A stretch of DNA of 29,186 nucleotides from NBML01 sp029939535. GTDB taxonomy: Bacteria > Desulfobacterota > Desulfobacteria > Desulfobacterales > Desulfobacteraceae. The stretch covers positions 1-29,186 of the forward strand of contig JAOZST010000026.1 in the NCBI GenBank assembly GCA_029939535.1. Direction: 5' to 3'. The notes beneath the pieces were generated by a model that ran no database searches, was not told the DNA's origin, and was given only the letters and a program-made list of their open reading frames with translations. A program made the translations under genes and the position numbers. Shown here one piece after another: positions 1-7,656 of this stretch. How positions within the stretch are numbered: the first letter of the stretch is position 1; each line of letters begins with the position of its first letter.

Positions 1-7
1 TTTATTT

Positions 8-364
8 TCAAACAATATTTTCAGGAGATTCCATCTCTATGCTATTGTTTTTAATGCTTTGCTTATTTCCTGCCAGATGCCGCCGCATTTTATCTTTGTG
101 TTTTCGGATTTGCAGTTTAACATTATCGGATAGTGCATCAATGGCTGAATACATATTATTTTCAGTTTCTTCTTTTGCATAAATTTTTATCTTGTCACAG
201 GTAAGATTTATATCGACAATATTGCGTAATTTTTCTACAGACAAAACAATATATGCGTCTGCAGGATTATCAAGCATCTTGTCCAGTTTATCAAATTTTT
301 CATGAATGTGGGTTTTTAGAGCATCTGATGAGTCGATGTTTTTGAAGGTGAGAGCTATTTGCAT
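8..364 (-). CDS. hpf: Short ribosome hibernation promoting factor (HPF/RaiA family)
   Basis: This 118-residue protein has the full length of the short HPF/YfiA (sigma-54 modulation) family, which binds the decoding centre of the 30S subunit and silences or dimerises ribosomes in stationary phase. The opening strand (MQIALTFKNID), the helix with HIHEKFDKLDKML and the second helix with MYSAIDALSDNVKLQIRKHKDK follow the family's beta-alpha-beta-beta-beta-alpha order. No long C-terminal dimerisation domain is present. The ATG start is supported by a TGGAGG ribosome-binding site seven bases upstream. In many proteobacteria hpf follows rpoN, but here nothing upstream on the same strand is a gene, so it appears to be transcribed alone or after the candidate promoter at 606-634. 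Family assignment is secure; the cellular role is from family knowledge. Confidence 0.9.
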   Translation of the reverse strand: MQIALTFKNIDSSDALKTHIHEKFDKLDKMLDNPADAYIVLSVEKLRNIVDINLTCDKIKIYAKEETENNMYSAIDALSDNVKLQIRKHKDKMRRHLAGNKQSIKNNSIEMESPENIV

Positions 365-487
365 AAAAATCCTCCATATAAAGGTGAATAGTTAATTTTT
401 ACCCTATCATATACTCATACCCATATCAATCACTGCAATAGATATGAATGTTTTTAATTTGCTGGATAATCTCACTACCTTCATTAC

Positions 488-523
488 AAAAATGAAGGGC
501 CCGTGTATGAAGCGGACCCTTCA
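488..523 (-). terminator. Hairpin with T run, possible intrinsic terminator
   Basis: TGAAGGG (493-499) pairs with CCCTTCA (517-523) and CCG (501-503) with CGG (513-515), with one C-A mismatch and a nine-base loop. Read on the minus strand the stem is followed directly by five T. It could end a short minus-strand transcript or attenuate expression of hpf downstream. The short T run makes strength uncertain. Confidence 0.45.
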
Positions 524-605
524 AGTAAAGGAACTATAATCTGTAAGAACAGTGGAGGTGCCCCAAAATGAAGAATAAAGGACTCTGTTTTTACGTCATT
601 GAAAT

Positions 606-634
606 TTAATACAACATGAAATAACAAATGTAAA
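606..634 (-). promoter_or_regulatory. Candidate sigma-70 promoter upstream of hpf
   Basis: On the minus strand TTTACA (five of six to the -35 consensus) and TATTAA (four of six to the -10 consensus) are separated by exactly 17 bases. A transcript would start near 599 and run toward the 488-523 hairpin and then hpf. It was found by eye in an AT-rich region, so chance is a real alternative. Confidence 0.3.
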
Positions 635-729
635 TCAGGGAAACCCTTAATTTTTGATAAAAAAACACCTAAACCGCAATCTAAAATTAATTAATCTCTT
701 TTAATTATAGGGAAAGGTGTTTTCCAGGA

Positions 730-1500
730 TTGTCAAATATACTGAATTGGAGTATAAATCTGCCCATGCCTGCATTATTTTCAAATAACATTTCCCAAAA
801 GACCTTTTCTCCCCAGCCAGGTATAATTGCCCGCTATATAAAAATACTTGATATTGTTGATTCAGTTTTTTGTCAAACACCTGATCAGGATTATAAAAAA
901 ATGCCAAATCAGGATTTTGAACTGAAAAGTTTTAAAATCCCGTTTCTATCATCTGAAGAGCTTGTCATGGTCAATGGGTTCAGGGCGCTGAAAAAACAGG
1001 TTGAATGGCTTTGTGGAAGATTTGCAATAAAGAACCTTGTCAATGAGATACTCAGGCTGGATCTCAGCCTTATTGACATCCAGATTTCCTACCAGGAAAA
1101 AGGTGCGCCCTTTCTCATTCATCACCCTGATATCCCGATTTCACTTTCCCACAGTGGTGAATACACAGCAGTGGCCATCAGCCTGAATCCCCATATCACC
1201 CTGGGAATTGATATTGAAAAAATTGGAAAAATTCCAGATACATTTTTCATGAAAACTGCCTTTACCCGGGAAGAAATCCGCAGCATGGGAACAAGCGCCC
1301 GGGAGGTATGCCGTCACTGGACCCTTAAGGAAGCCTTTTTAAAATATATAAAAATGGGGTTTAATGAAAACCTTCACCAGGTGGAAATCATTGACAATGA
1401 AATCCTTCACAGGGGCAGGAGACAGGATCTCAGGTCCTGGTCCTGGTCTGTCGATGATCGATATATGATAAGTATTGTTGCAGACCCTGTTCAGGGATAA
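730..1500 (+). CDS. 4'-phosphopantetheinyl transferase (Sfp/AcpT superfamily)
   Basis: The product transfers the phosphopantetheine arm of CoA to a serine of an acyl or peptidyl carrier protein. The signature appears in order: an upstream basic block (KKQVEWLCGRFAIKNLV, equivalent to the family's R-x-LLG region), PISLSHSGEYTAVAIS, the Mg-binding LGIDIEKIGK, and WTLKEAFLKYIKMGF with the catalytic glutamate-lysine pair. The length of 256 residues is slightly above the usual 220-240, and the extra residues are N-terminal. The longest frame starts at a TTG at 730 after GGAAAGGTG; an ATG at 766 is a possible alternative, so the exact start is open. It converges on the DUF374 gene with only eight bases between the stops. 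The carrier-protein substrate is not evident from the neighbours. Confidence 0.85.
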   Translation: MSNILNWSINLPMPALFSNNISQKTFSPQPGIIARYIKILDIVDSVFCQTPDQDYKKMPNQDFELKSFKIPFLSSEELVMVNGFRALKKQVEWLCGRFAIKNLVNEILRLDLSLIDIQISYQEKGAPFLIHHPDIPISLSHSGEYTAVAISLNPHITLGIDIEKIGKIPDTFFMKTAFTREEIRSMGTSAREVCRHWTLKEAFLKYIKMGFNENLHQVEIIDNEILHRGRRQDLRSWSWSVDDRYMISIVADPVQG

Positions 1501-1508
1501 GCATAAAA

Positions 1509-2288
1509 TCAGGTCTCTCTATCAGGAGCCGGGACAGGCACCTTGATCTTTCGCGGGTCTTTAATCTTTCCAGGCACCTTGATCTTTCCCGGAACCTTGA
1601 TCCCAACCGGGTTCTCTGTTGTGTCAGACCTGAAAAAATGATCGGTCTGAAACATAAGCCTGCGCAACTCTTCATCTAATTTTTTTCGAAAAGCTTCACA
1701 CTCTTCGTTGGATGCATCCTCTGGAATGTATAAAAGCCTGTCCCCATAGAGAAAAACAATTTTTGAAAAAGGTTTGGGAATAATGGACCTATCCCAGCTT
1801 CCAATCCGCCAGCTGCGATCGACATTCCACATTACCGGTATGATTGGAAGGCCGGTCCTTTTGGCCAGGATGATTATACCGATTTTAGAAATATAGGGAG
1901 GCCCGGTGGGAGCATCCACGACCAAACCACCACTGTGGCCTTTTCTAAAAAGGGCATTCATCTCTTTGAGTGCCTGGGATCCCCTCCGGGTGGAAGAGCC
2001 CCGGACCGGAATCCAGCCAAACCGTTTTGAAGCCTGAGCTGCCAGTTCACCATCATTGCTGGCACTGGCCATGACAACAAATTTCAAGTTCCGATAAAAA
2101 TAACAAAGAAACATCAGCCCTCGGTGCCAGGATGCATATAACAATCCTTTTCCTTTATGGGCCTGGAGATAGCTGGTTTCTATTTCCCGGCCAAAGACCT
2201 GGACTCTACAGGTTAAAAACAAAAGCGTGGCTATAATTTTGCTGATCCATCCAAAAACCCAGCATAAAAAATATTTCCAGGTACTCAT
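1509..2288 (-). CDS. DUF374 lysophospholipid acyltransferase family protein
   Basis: A hydrophobic N-terminal segment (WVFGWISKIIATLLFLTC) is followed by the DUF374/LPLAT pattern: YASWHRGLMFLCYF around residue 55, then ASNDGELAAQ, a ...GSSTRRGSQALKEM block, and VVDAPTGPPYISKIGIIILAKRTGLPIIPV. Such proteins are predicted inner-membrane acyltransferases that modify lysophospholipids or lipid A precursors; the acceptor here is unknown. The C-terminal about 25 residues are four six-residue repeats of the IKVPGK type and are not part of the catalytic fold. The ATG start has AAGGAA 9-10 bases upstream, and the gene begins 26 bases after the OmpR-type regulator, so it is probably the last gene of the TRAP/two-component transcript. 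Confidence 0.8.
   Translation of the reverse strand: MSTWKYFLCWVFGWISKIIATLLFLTCRVQVFGREIETSYLQAHKGKGLLYASWHRGLMFLCYFYRNLKFVVMASASNDGELAAQASKRFGWIPVRGSSTRRGSQALKEMNALFRKGHSGGLVVDAPTGPPYISKIGIIILAKRTGLPIIPVMWNVDRSWRIGSWDRSIIPKPFSKIVFLYGDRLLYIPEDASNEECEAFRKKLDEELRRLMFQTDHFFRSDTTENPVGIKVPGKIKVPGKIKDPRKIKVPVPAPDRET
1530..1601 (-). repeat. Four 18-bp tandem repeats inside the DUF374 gene
   Basis: Units at 1584-1601, 1566-1583, 1548-1565 and 1530-1547 each encode a variant of IKVPGK. The units differ by a few bases, so the array is diverged rather than freshly expanded. Because 18 is a multiple of three, gain or loss of a unit would change tail length without breaking the frame. Confidence 0.85.
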
Positions 2289-2314
2289 CTATTCAAATTC
2301 CTTATTCAGGTTTC

Positions 2315-3049
2315 TTATTCGTGATCAAAAATATATCCAACAGATCGCCGGCTCATAAAATAAATTGGTTTTTTGGGTTTTTTCTCAAAATACTTACGGA
2401 ACCTGACAATAAAATTATCCACAGTTCTTGTTGTGGTATCACTGGAATACCCCCACCCGGCATTCAGAAGCATCTCCCGGGAAAGTGGTCTTCCCTTGTT
2501 GGCTATGAAAATTTTAAGAAGTGTAACTTCCTGTTCCGTAAGGATGATCTCACCTGCTGCACAATTGGCCTTAAAGGTGATAAAATCAATATGATTATTG
2601 CCAAATGTATAAGAGTCCCCCTTAAAAAGGGTATGGCCGATCTTTTTATTGTATTTGGGATCATTATACCAATCTTTTTTCTTAAGCAGTCTTGCAACCC
2701 GAAGCAGAAATTCTTCCAGGTCAAAGGGTTTTGACAAATAGTCATCAACACCGTAGCGCAATCCCTTGACTTTGTCCTTTGTATCCCCCCTTGCAGATAA
2801 AATCAGGACAGGAACTTTTTCATCTTCCTTGCGAATGGTTTTTAAAATGGAAAACCCATCAATCATGGGTAACATAATATCAAGAATAATCAGGTCTGGT
2901 TTCCAGGTCCTCCATTTTTCAAGCCCTTCAATGCCATCCCTGGCAATGGAAACCGCATATCCCTGTATGGACAGGTTCAGCTGGATCCCGTCGGCAATAT
3001 GAGCCTCATCTTCTATGACCAGAATACGCTTTTTTTCAGCCGCTTCCAT
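2315..3049 (-). CDS. OmpR-family response regulator
   Basis: The 244-residue product has an N-terminal receiver domain with the acidic pair in VIEDE (residues 11-15), phosphoacceptor Asp57 in LIILDIMLP, the switch serine in LILSARG and Lys in YLSKPFDLEEF, then a C-terminal winged-helix DNA-binding domain (LTEQEVTLLKIFIANKGRPLSREMLL... TTTRTVDNFIVRFRKYFE... VGYIFD). It therefore should be a transcription factor controlled by phosphorylation. Its start overlaps the 3' end of the kinase gene by 37 bases, the usual sign of a cognate pair. Targets are not visible; the neighbouring TRAP genes are the obvious candidate. Confidence 0.93.
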   Translation of the reverse strand: MEAAEKKRILVIEDEAHIADGIQLNLSIQGYAVSIARDGIEGLEKWRTWKPDLIILDIMLPMIDGFSILKTIRKEDEKVPVLILSARGDTKDKVKGLRYGVDDYLSKPFDLEEFLLRVARLLKKKDWYNDPKYNKKIGHTLFKGDSYTFGNNHIDFITFKANCAAGEIILTEQEVTLLKIFIANKGRPLSREMLLNAGWGYSSDTTTRTVDNFIVRFRKYFEKKPKKPIYFMSRRSVGYIFDHE

Positions 3050-4035
3050 AATTTTTTCTCCCTGACGCTGGCAATGCTTGTCCTTGGTATGGTGATGGTA
3101 AACCTGGACCCTTTTCCTTTTCCCTCACTGAATACTGACACTCTCCAGCCATGGATCATGGCAATACTGGAAACAAGATAAAGACCCAGACCGGAACCTG
3201 TAACGCTGTTAACGTTCTCCCTCCCGGACTGGTAAAATTTGCGAAAAATCTTCTTTGCCTCCTGTTTGTCCACGCCAATACCATTGTCAATAAAATCAAT
3301 GCTGATTTTCTGTAAAAAACTTCTAAAAACAATCTTCAATGTGGGGTTATCAGACTCGTTGTATTTGATGGCATTGGACACAATGTTCATGAGCAGCATC
3401 TCAAAAAGAAAAAGATTAACCGGATATTCAAACCGACCCTGGGAAGGGTTCTGGATCTGGATATCACAACCCCGGAAGATGGAGGTGTTTTTATCACAAA
3501 AATTTCCAACTAGTTTAACCAGGCTGTCCTGGGTAACTTCTGATCCGAAATTCTGACTTTCAATCCTTGCAAGATTTAAAATCCGGTTGATATTATCGGT
3601 CAACCGGTTGATGTCTTTGAGCATGTTCTCACTGTATTTACGGATATCATCGGGTTCAAAGGGATGACGGATAAAAGTTTCAAGGTAAATCCGAAGGGAG
3701 GTTACAGGAGTTTTCAATTCATGGGTAAAATTATAGATAAAATTATGCTGAAGACGGAAAAGGTTTACGGTTTTCTGGTAATAAATAAACGCCAGAAGTA
3801 TCCCGGCCAGGACCACGGTGAGCAAAAGGCTGAGCACCAGGATGGTCATTCCGGTCTTGGACGGAAACACAGACTGTGGATCAATATTGAATTTTAAGAT
3901 AATGACTTCCAGGGCAGAAATGATCTCCATATAGAGGCTCACCGTGAGCACCAGAAAAGTGGCCAGGGCAAATATGGAACAGGCAAATATAAAAACAGGA
4001 TGAAGATACCACCTGGAAGGATTTAAAATCTGCAT
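3013..4035 (-). CDS. Membrane sensor histidine kinase
   Basis: Two membrane segments (about residues 12-38 and 62-87) enclose only a short periplasmic loop of about 25 residues, so a large extracytoplasmic ligand-binding domain is absent. HisKA follows with His105 in NFTHELKTPVTSL; the HATPase domain shows the N box (NIVSNAIKYN), G1 (DNGIGVD) and G2 (GSGLGLYLV). The 340-residue length is normal for a minimal kinase. With so small a sensor loop the signal may be sensed in the membrane or through a partner such as the TRAP binding protein; that is inference. It overlaps its OmpR-type partner and lies 64 bases after a receiver-only regulator. Confidence 0.92.
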   Translation of the reverse strand: MQILNPSRWYLHPVFIFACSIFALATFLVLTVSLYMEIISALEVIILKFNIDPQSVFPSKTGMTILVLSLLLTVVLAGILLAFIYYQKTVNLFRLQHNFIYNFTHELKTPVTSLRIYLETFIRHPFEPDDIRKYSENMLKDINRLTDNINRILNLARIESQNFGSEVTQDSLVKLVGNFCDKNTSIFRGCDIQIQNPSQGRFEYPVNLFLFEMLLMNIVSNAIKYNESDNPTLKIVFRSFLQKISIDFIDNGIGVDKQEAKKIFRKFYQSGRENVNSVTGSGLGLYLVSSIAMIHGWRVSVFSEGKGKGSRFTITIPRTSIASVREKKLWKRLKKSVFWS

Positions 4036-4099
4036 GGTTTACTTATTATCCAATTGCTCAGGAAAAGTCATGGTTGTAAAAAATAATTTTTGATTCCCA

Positions 4100-4468
4100 T
4101 CAGCCTTTTAAAGCATCGCAGATCAGATTCAGGTCACAGGCCGGTTTAACAAGGACCCTGTCCAATGTTACTCCCAGTGCCTGTATGGCTTTTGAGGGAA
4201 TATAATCTGCAGAACCTGTATGCACAACAAATTTTATTTCAGGCCGAATTTTTTTGGCTTTCAGCATAAAAGAATTGCCGTCAATGCCTGGAAGGCGGAT
4301 ATCCACCACAGCATCATCAATGGGATGTTTTCTAACAATTTCCAGGGCTTGCTCACTGCTTTCAGCCTGGAAGACTTGAAATCCCTCGTCTTCCATGAAT
4401 GCGGCAATGCTCTGCCTGATGCTTTTCTCATCATCAAGGATTAAAAACAATCTGGGTGCTTGAGACAT
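4100..4468 (-). CDS. Receiver-only response regulator
   Basis: The whole 122-residue protein is a single CheY-like receiver: acidic pair in ILDDEKS (residues 12-13), phosphoacceptor Asp56 in AVVDIRLPG, threonine in VVHTGS, and lysine in VLVKPA. There is no output domain, so it must act by protein contact, as a phosphate relay or sink for the adjacent kinase, or on a distant partner. The ATG follows AAAGGA. It lies between dctP and the kinase gene, separated from dctP by a perfect hairpin (4487-4520), which makes a three-gene signalling set with two regulators for one kinase. Confidence 0.9.
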   Translation of the reverse strand: MSQAPRLFLILDDEKSIRQSIAAFMEDEGFQVFQAESSEQALEIVRKHPIDDAVVDIRLPGIDGNSFMLKAKKIRPEIKFVVHTGSADYIPSKAIQALGVTLDRVLVKPACDLNLICDALKG

Positions 4469-4486
4469 CTAATATTTCCTTTAAAT

Positions 4487-4520
4487 GCCTCCAAAGCCCG
4501 GGGTTGCAGACTTTGGAGGC
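4487..4520 (-). terminator. Perfect 10-bp hairpin between dctP and the regulator gene
   Basis: GCCTCCAAAG (4487-4496) and CTTTGGAGGC (4511-4520) are exact inverted copies around a 14-base loop. On the minus strand the stem starts about 20 bases after the dctP stop and is followed by ATTTAAAGGAAA, which is the ribosome-binding region of the next gene, not a T run. It is therefore more likely a 3' stabiliser or partial attenuator that keeps dctP mRNA abundant relative to the signalling genes than a full terminator. Confidence 0.5.
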
Positions 4521-4539
4521 TGGACATAGTTCTATATTT

Positions 4540-5565
4540 TTATTTTACAGCCTCAAGAAAAGCATTGAGCATTTCCTGGCCTTCAGCACCGAATTTTTTT
4601 TCGATAAGCTTTTTAACAACAGGTACGGCAACCTTTTTAAATTCTTCTTTTTCAGCAGCAGTCAGGGTGTTGACCTTCATGCTTTTTGCCAATTCTATAA
4701 GACCTCTGTCAGAGGCTTCAATAACACGTCCCATACCACGACCGGCAACAATGGCTGATTTAGCAGCATAGGAAACAACTTCTTTTTCACTGTCTGACAG
4801 ACTGTTCCAGAAGTCCTGATTCATAACCCATACATAGGGAGCAAAAATATGCCCTGACAGGGTCAGATACTTCTGAACTTCCTGGAACTTTGCAAAGGCA
4901 ATGATGGGGATGGGGTTCATCTGGCCGTCGGCAACACCTGTCTGAAGTGCTGTGTACACTTCTGACCAGGAAATGGCTGCGGGCTGGCCTCCCATTGCAG
5001 AGATAATAGCTTTATGGGTATCAAGACCCATGGTGCGAATTTTAACCCCGGCCATGTCAGCAGGGCTGTGGATGGGACGTTTGGAGTTGGTCAGATGAAA
5101 GAATCCACCTGAATCTCCAAAACCAAGGACATGGAGTCCTGTTTTTTTGTTGATATCCCCTCCCAGTTTTGCTCCAAACGGACCATCAAACACTTCATAA
5201 GTTTTACTGATATTGGTAAAGGCAAAGGGAATATCCAGGATTCCAATGAGGGGATAAACCGATGCAAACCCGCCCACAGAATGGATGCCTGCCTGAATGA
5301 CGCCGGCTTTTACCTGCTGAAGTGCATCCTTGTCTTTACCCAGCTGCCCGCTGGGAAAAGTCTGAACCAATACGGAACCGTTGGTTCCTGCTTCAACAAG
5401 ACTTTTAAATACAGTTGCCATGGCACCTGTGGGATTATCAAAGGGATCATCCTTGTTAAGGTGGTGCATTTTGATAGTTTTCGCTGCAATGGCTGTTCCT
5501 GTGATGCCTGCCACAGCAAAAAAAGCTACCATCAATAAAATTGTCAATTGTTTAAAATTTTTCAT
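4540..5565 (-). CDS. dctP: TRAP transporter substrate-binding protein DctP
   Basis: A 341-residue periplasmic binding protein with a clear Sec signal peptide (basic MKNFKQ, hydrophobic core, cleavage near AIA-AK at 27-28). DctP family landmarks are present: FPSGQLGKDKDALQQVKAG, the ligand-carboxylate arginine region VKIRTMGLDTHKAIISAMG, and the ISWSEVYTALQTGVADGQ motif. DctP proteins capture organic acids and hand them to the DctQM membrane pair; the substrate cannot be read from sequence. A strong site (TTGGAGGAGTAAG before ATG) suggests high translation. It comes after dctQ and dctM, with a 112-base gap that contains a small hairpin (5586-5600), rather than first as in the usual dctPQM order. 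Confidence 0.93.
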   Translation of the reverse strand: MKNFKQLTILLMVAFFAVAGITGTAIAAKTIKMHHLNKDDPFDNPTGAMATVFKSLVEAGTNGSVLVQTFPSGQLGKDKDALQQVKAGVIQAGIHSVGGFASVYPLIGILDIPFAFTNISKTYEVFDGPFGAKLGGDINKKTGLHVLGFGDSGGFFHLTNSKRPIHSPADMAGVKIRTMGLDTHKAIISAMGGQPAAISWSEVYTALQTGVADGQMNPIPIIAFAKFQEVQKYLTLSGHIFAPYVWVMNQDFWNSLSDSEKEVVSYAAKSAIVAGRGMGRVIEASDRGLIELAKSMKVNTLTAAEKEEFKKVAVPVVKKLIEKKFGAEGQEMLNAFLEAVK

Positions 5566-5677
5566 CTTACTCCTCCAAAATTTTTGGCAACAAGGTTGCC
5601 GTTAGTTTTTCATATCCCTTTGCCGGCAGATATCTAAATCATTCCAGCCGGGTCAGGAACTATTCACACAACATTAA

Positions 5678-6955
5678 CTACATTATCAGTCTTGGGATAA
5701 ACAGGGTCAGATCATCCCAGAACGCCACTAAAAAAAGCACAGCAACTTCCACCACCAGAAACGGGATCAAAGAATAACTGATCTTTTCTATTCTTTCTCC
5801 GGTGACCGATGACATCACAAACAGACAGGCACCCACAGGCGGTGTCATCAGGGAAATATTCAAAGCAAGAACAATCATGATACCGGCATGGACCGGATCC
5901 ATTCCAATGGTTTTTGTCAAAGGACCCAGCACAGGGGCCAGAATAATCAGGGCAGCATTGATATCCATGAACATGCCCACAGCCAGAAGCAGGGAAAGGA
6001 TCAATGCAATAATCACATTTGGATCACTGGACAGAAACAGGAAAAAGGCTGCAATTTTCTGGGGAATCTGCATAAAAGTCATCCACCAGCTTAAAATAGA
6101 GGCAGAGGCAATGATTAGAAATACGATGCCGGTAATTCTGGCTGTACGAATCAACATCTCCACAATATCATTAAAGGTCAGGGCCCTGTAGATGACAACG
6201 CTTATGAACAGGGCATAGAACACAGCAATGGCCGCAGCCTCCGTGGGTGTAACAATACCGAATAAAATTCCGCCAAGAATAATGCCGGGCATTAAAATGG
6301 CAAGAAAACTTGATTTAAATGCCCAGAAAATACGCAGCAGGCTGAATCTTTCATCGCTCTTGGGAAGATTCAGGCGTTTTCCCAAAAGGGCAATGACCCC
6401 CATGCATAAAGCACAGATCAAAAGCCCTGGAAGAATACCCGCTGCAAAAAGCCCTGCAATGGAAACACCCATTAGAGACCCATAGATAACCATAAGATTG
6501 GATGGGGGAATGGTGGGGCCGATAATGGAGCCCGCAACTGTTACTGCACAGGAAAAAGGCCGTGTATATCCTTTCTTGACCATGGCCGGAACCAGGGTGT
6601 TTCCAAAGGCGGCTGTATCAGCCACTGCAGCGCCGGTCATGCCGGCAAATAATACCGATGCAATCATATTTGAATGGGCAAGACCTCCCCGAAGATAACC
6701 CACCAGGGCATCGGCAAAGGCAGCAAGCTTTGTAGTTATGCCGGACCGGTTCATGATCTCCCCGGCCAGGATAAAAAATGGCATGGCCATGAAGGTAAAA
6801 AGGTCCAGTCCTTCAAAATAACGTTTCGGGGCCATCATTAAAAAATTTTCACCCCCGATCTGAACAAGGCCTATAACCCCTGCAACCCCTAATGTTACCC
6901 CAATGGGAAGTCCAATTAAGATAAAAAAGAAAAAAGTAAAAAGAACAATTATCAT
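5678..6955 (-). CDS. dctM: TRAP transporter large permease DctM
   Basis: The product is a roughly 425-residue, almost entirely hydrophobic protein of the DctM/ion transporter family, the ion-coupled transport subunit. Conserved stretches include MAMPFFILAGEIMNRSG, GMTGAAVADTAAFG, AGSIIGPTIPPSNLMVIYG, and ALNISLMTPPVGACLFV near the C-terminus. The longest frame begins at a TTG at 6961, but an AGGGAGG site lies eight bases before the ATG at 6955 and only two bases before the TTG, so 6955 is chosen. It starts 13 bases after the dctQ stop, consistent with translation from one message. Confidence 0.93.
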   Translation of the reverse strand: MIIVLFTFFFFILIGLPIGVTLGVAGVIGLVQIGGENFLMMAPKRYFEGLDLFTFMAMPFFILAGEIMNRSGITTKLAAFADALVGYLRGGLAHSNMIASVLFAGMTGAAVADTAAFGNTLVPAMVKKGYTRPFSCAVTVAGSIIGPTIPPSNLMVIYGSLMGVSIAGLFAAGILPGLLICALCMGVIALLGKRLNLPKSDERFSLLRIFWAFKSSFLAILMPGIILGGILFGIVTPTEAAAIAVFYALFISVVIYRALTFNDIVEMLIRTARITGIVFLIIASASILSWWMTFMQIPQKIAAFFLFLSSDPNVIIALILSLLLAVGMFMDINAALIILAPVLGPLTKTIGMDPVHAGIMIVLALNISLMTPPVGACLFVMSSVTGERIEKISYSLIPFLVVEVAVLFLVAFWDDLTLFIPRLIM

Positions 6956-6968
6956 GGTCAATCCCTCC

Positions 6969-7475
6969 CTATTCTGTTGACATGCCGTTGGCAGAAGGCC
7001 CTGTGCTTCTGAACATGGCTACAAATATTTGAAAGGCGGTCAAGGAAGACGACACAGGAACCGCGGCAAAGGGCACTACCATGGTAATACCGAAAATAGT
7101 TGCATACTGACCAAGACCTGCCTTTGCCATGCCCATGCCATACCAGGCAAGAAAAATAAAGAAGCCAAGGCTGACAAGGTCCAGGCCGATCTGAAGAATT
7201 CGGCCTCCTTTTCCAGGCAAAAACCTTTTTACAATATCAAGGCCGATGTGTTCACGATAAAAAGCCCCGCAGGATACGGCCAGAAGTGCGGCCCAGATCA
7301 TGATATACCTGGAAAACTCTTCTGTCCAGGTGAACCCCAGATGGAGAAAATACCGTTCAATCACTCCAAACCAGATAACCACAACCATTATCCCCACCAG
7401 CAGGGCGCACAATCTCTCCACAAACCAGTTCATTCTGCGGGCCACAGCATACAGCAGGTTTTTTTCTTCTTCCAT
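6969..7475 (-). CDS. dctQ: TRAP transporter small permease DctQ
   Basis: The 168-residue protein has four predicted membrane spans and the DctQ hallmarks FTWTEEFSRYIMIWAALLA and GAFYREHIGLDIVKRFLP. DctQ forms the scaffold partner of DctM in the inner membrane. It is the first gene of the TRAP set; AGGGAG lies seven bases upstream of the ATG. The 181 bases between it and the upstream adenylate cyclase gene carry no clear terminator or promoter by eye, so read-through from the riboswitch operon cannot be excluded. Confidence 0.92.
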   Translation of the reverse strand: MEEEKNLLYAVARRMNWFVERLCALLVGIMVVVIWFGVIERYFLHLGFTWTEEFSRYIMIWAALLAVSCGAFYREHIGLDIVKRFLPGKGGRILQIGLDLVSLGFFIFLAWYGMGMAKAGLGQYATIFGITMVVPFAAVPVSSSLTAFQIFVAMFRSTGPSANGMSTE

Positions 7476-7656
7476 TTAAATCTCCCTGGCAGGCTTTAAT
7501 TCCTGCGCTGGATTGTTATTTTTTAACATACGTCCCAGGCCCAGACAGCCTGATCAACTCCCCTGACTATTGGTATATTTTCCCAATTCATTATAATCTG
7601 ACCTGAATAATCTGATCTGATTTCAATATCCTCCAAACAAAGATTTTAAACCTTGG

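Larger units (their letters stand above)
365..729. other. Gene-free stretch between divergent hpf and the PPTase gene
   Basis: No convincing protein gene is seen in these 365 bases. On the minus strand there is a promoter-like pair (606-634) and, about 80 bases downstream of the expected start site, a hairpin followed by five T (488-523), so a short transcript or an attenuated hpf leader is possible. On the plus strand a 13-codon frame (568-609, MKNKGLCFYVIEI) follows a GGAGG motif nine bases upstream, but it is too short to support on its own. Confidence 0.5.

Noticed and set aside
568..609. Thirteen-codon leader peptide MKNKGLCFYVIEI
   Set aside because: It has a ribosome-binding motif, but no regulatory codons, attenuator or suitable downstream operon were seen.
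5586..5600. Hairpin GGCAAC-AAG-GTTGCC upstream of dctP
   Set aside because: The stem is six pairs and, on the transcribed strand, is followed by A residues before T, so it is not a terminator; a stabilising role cannot be shown.
5802..6191. Long plus-strand frames inside dctM and similar antisense frames in exbB, ttpC and btuB
   Set aside because: They are mirror frames of well-supported genes, without ribosome-binding sites or recognisable domains.
7476..7656. Sigma-54 promoter for the TRAP operon
   Set aside because: I looked for a TGGCAC-N5-TTGC element before dctQ and found no acceptable match.
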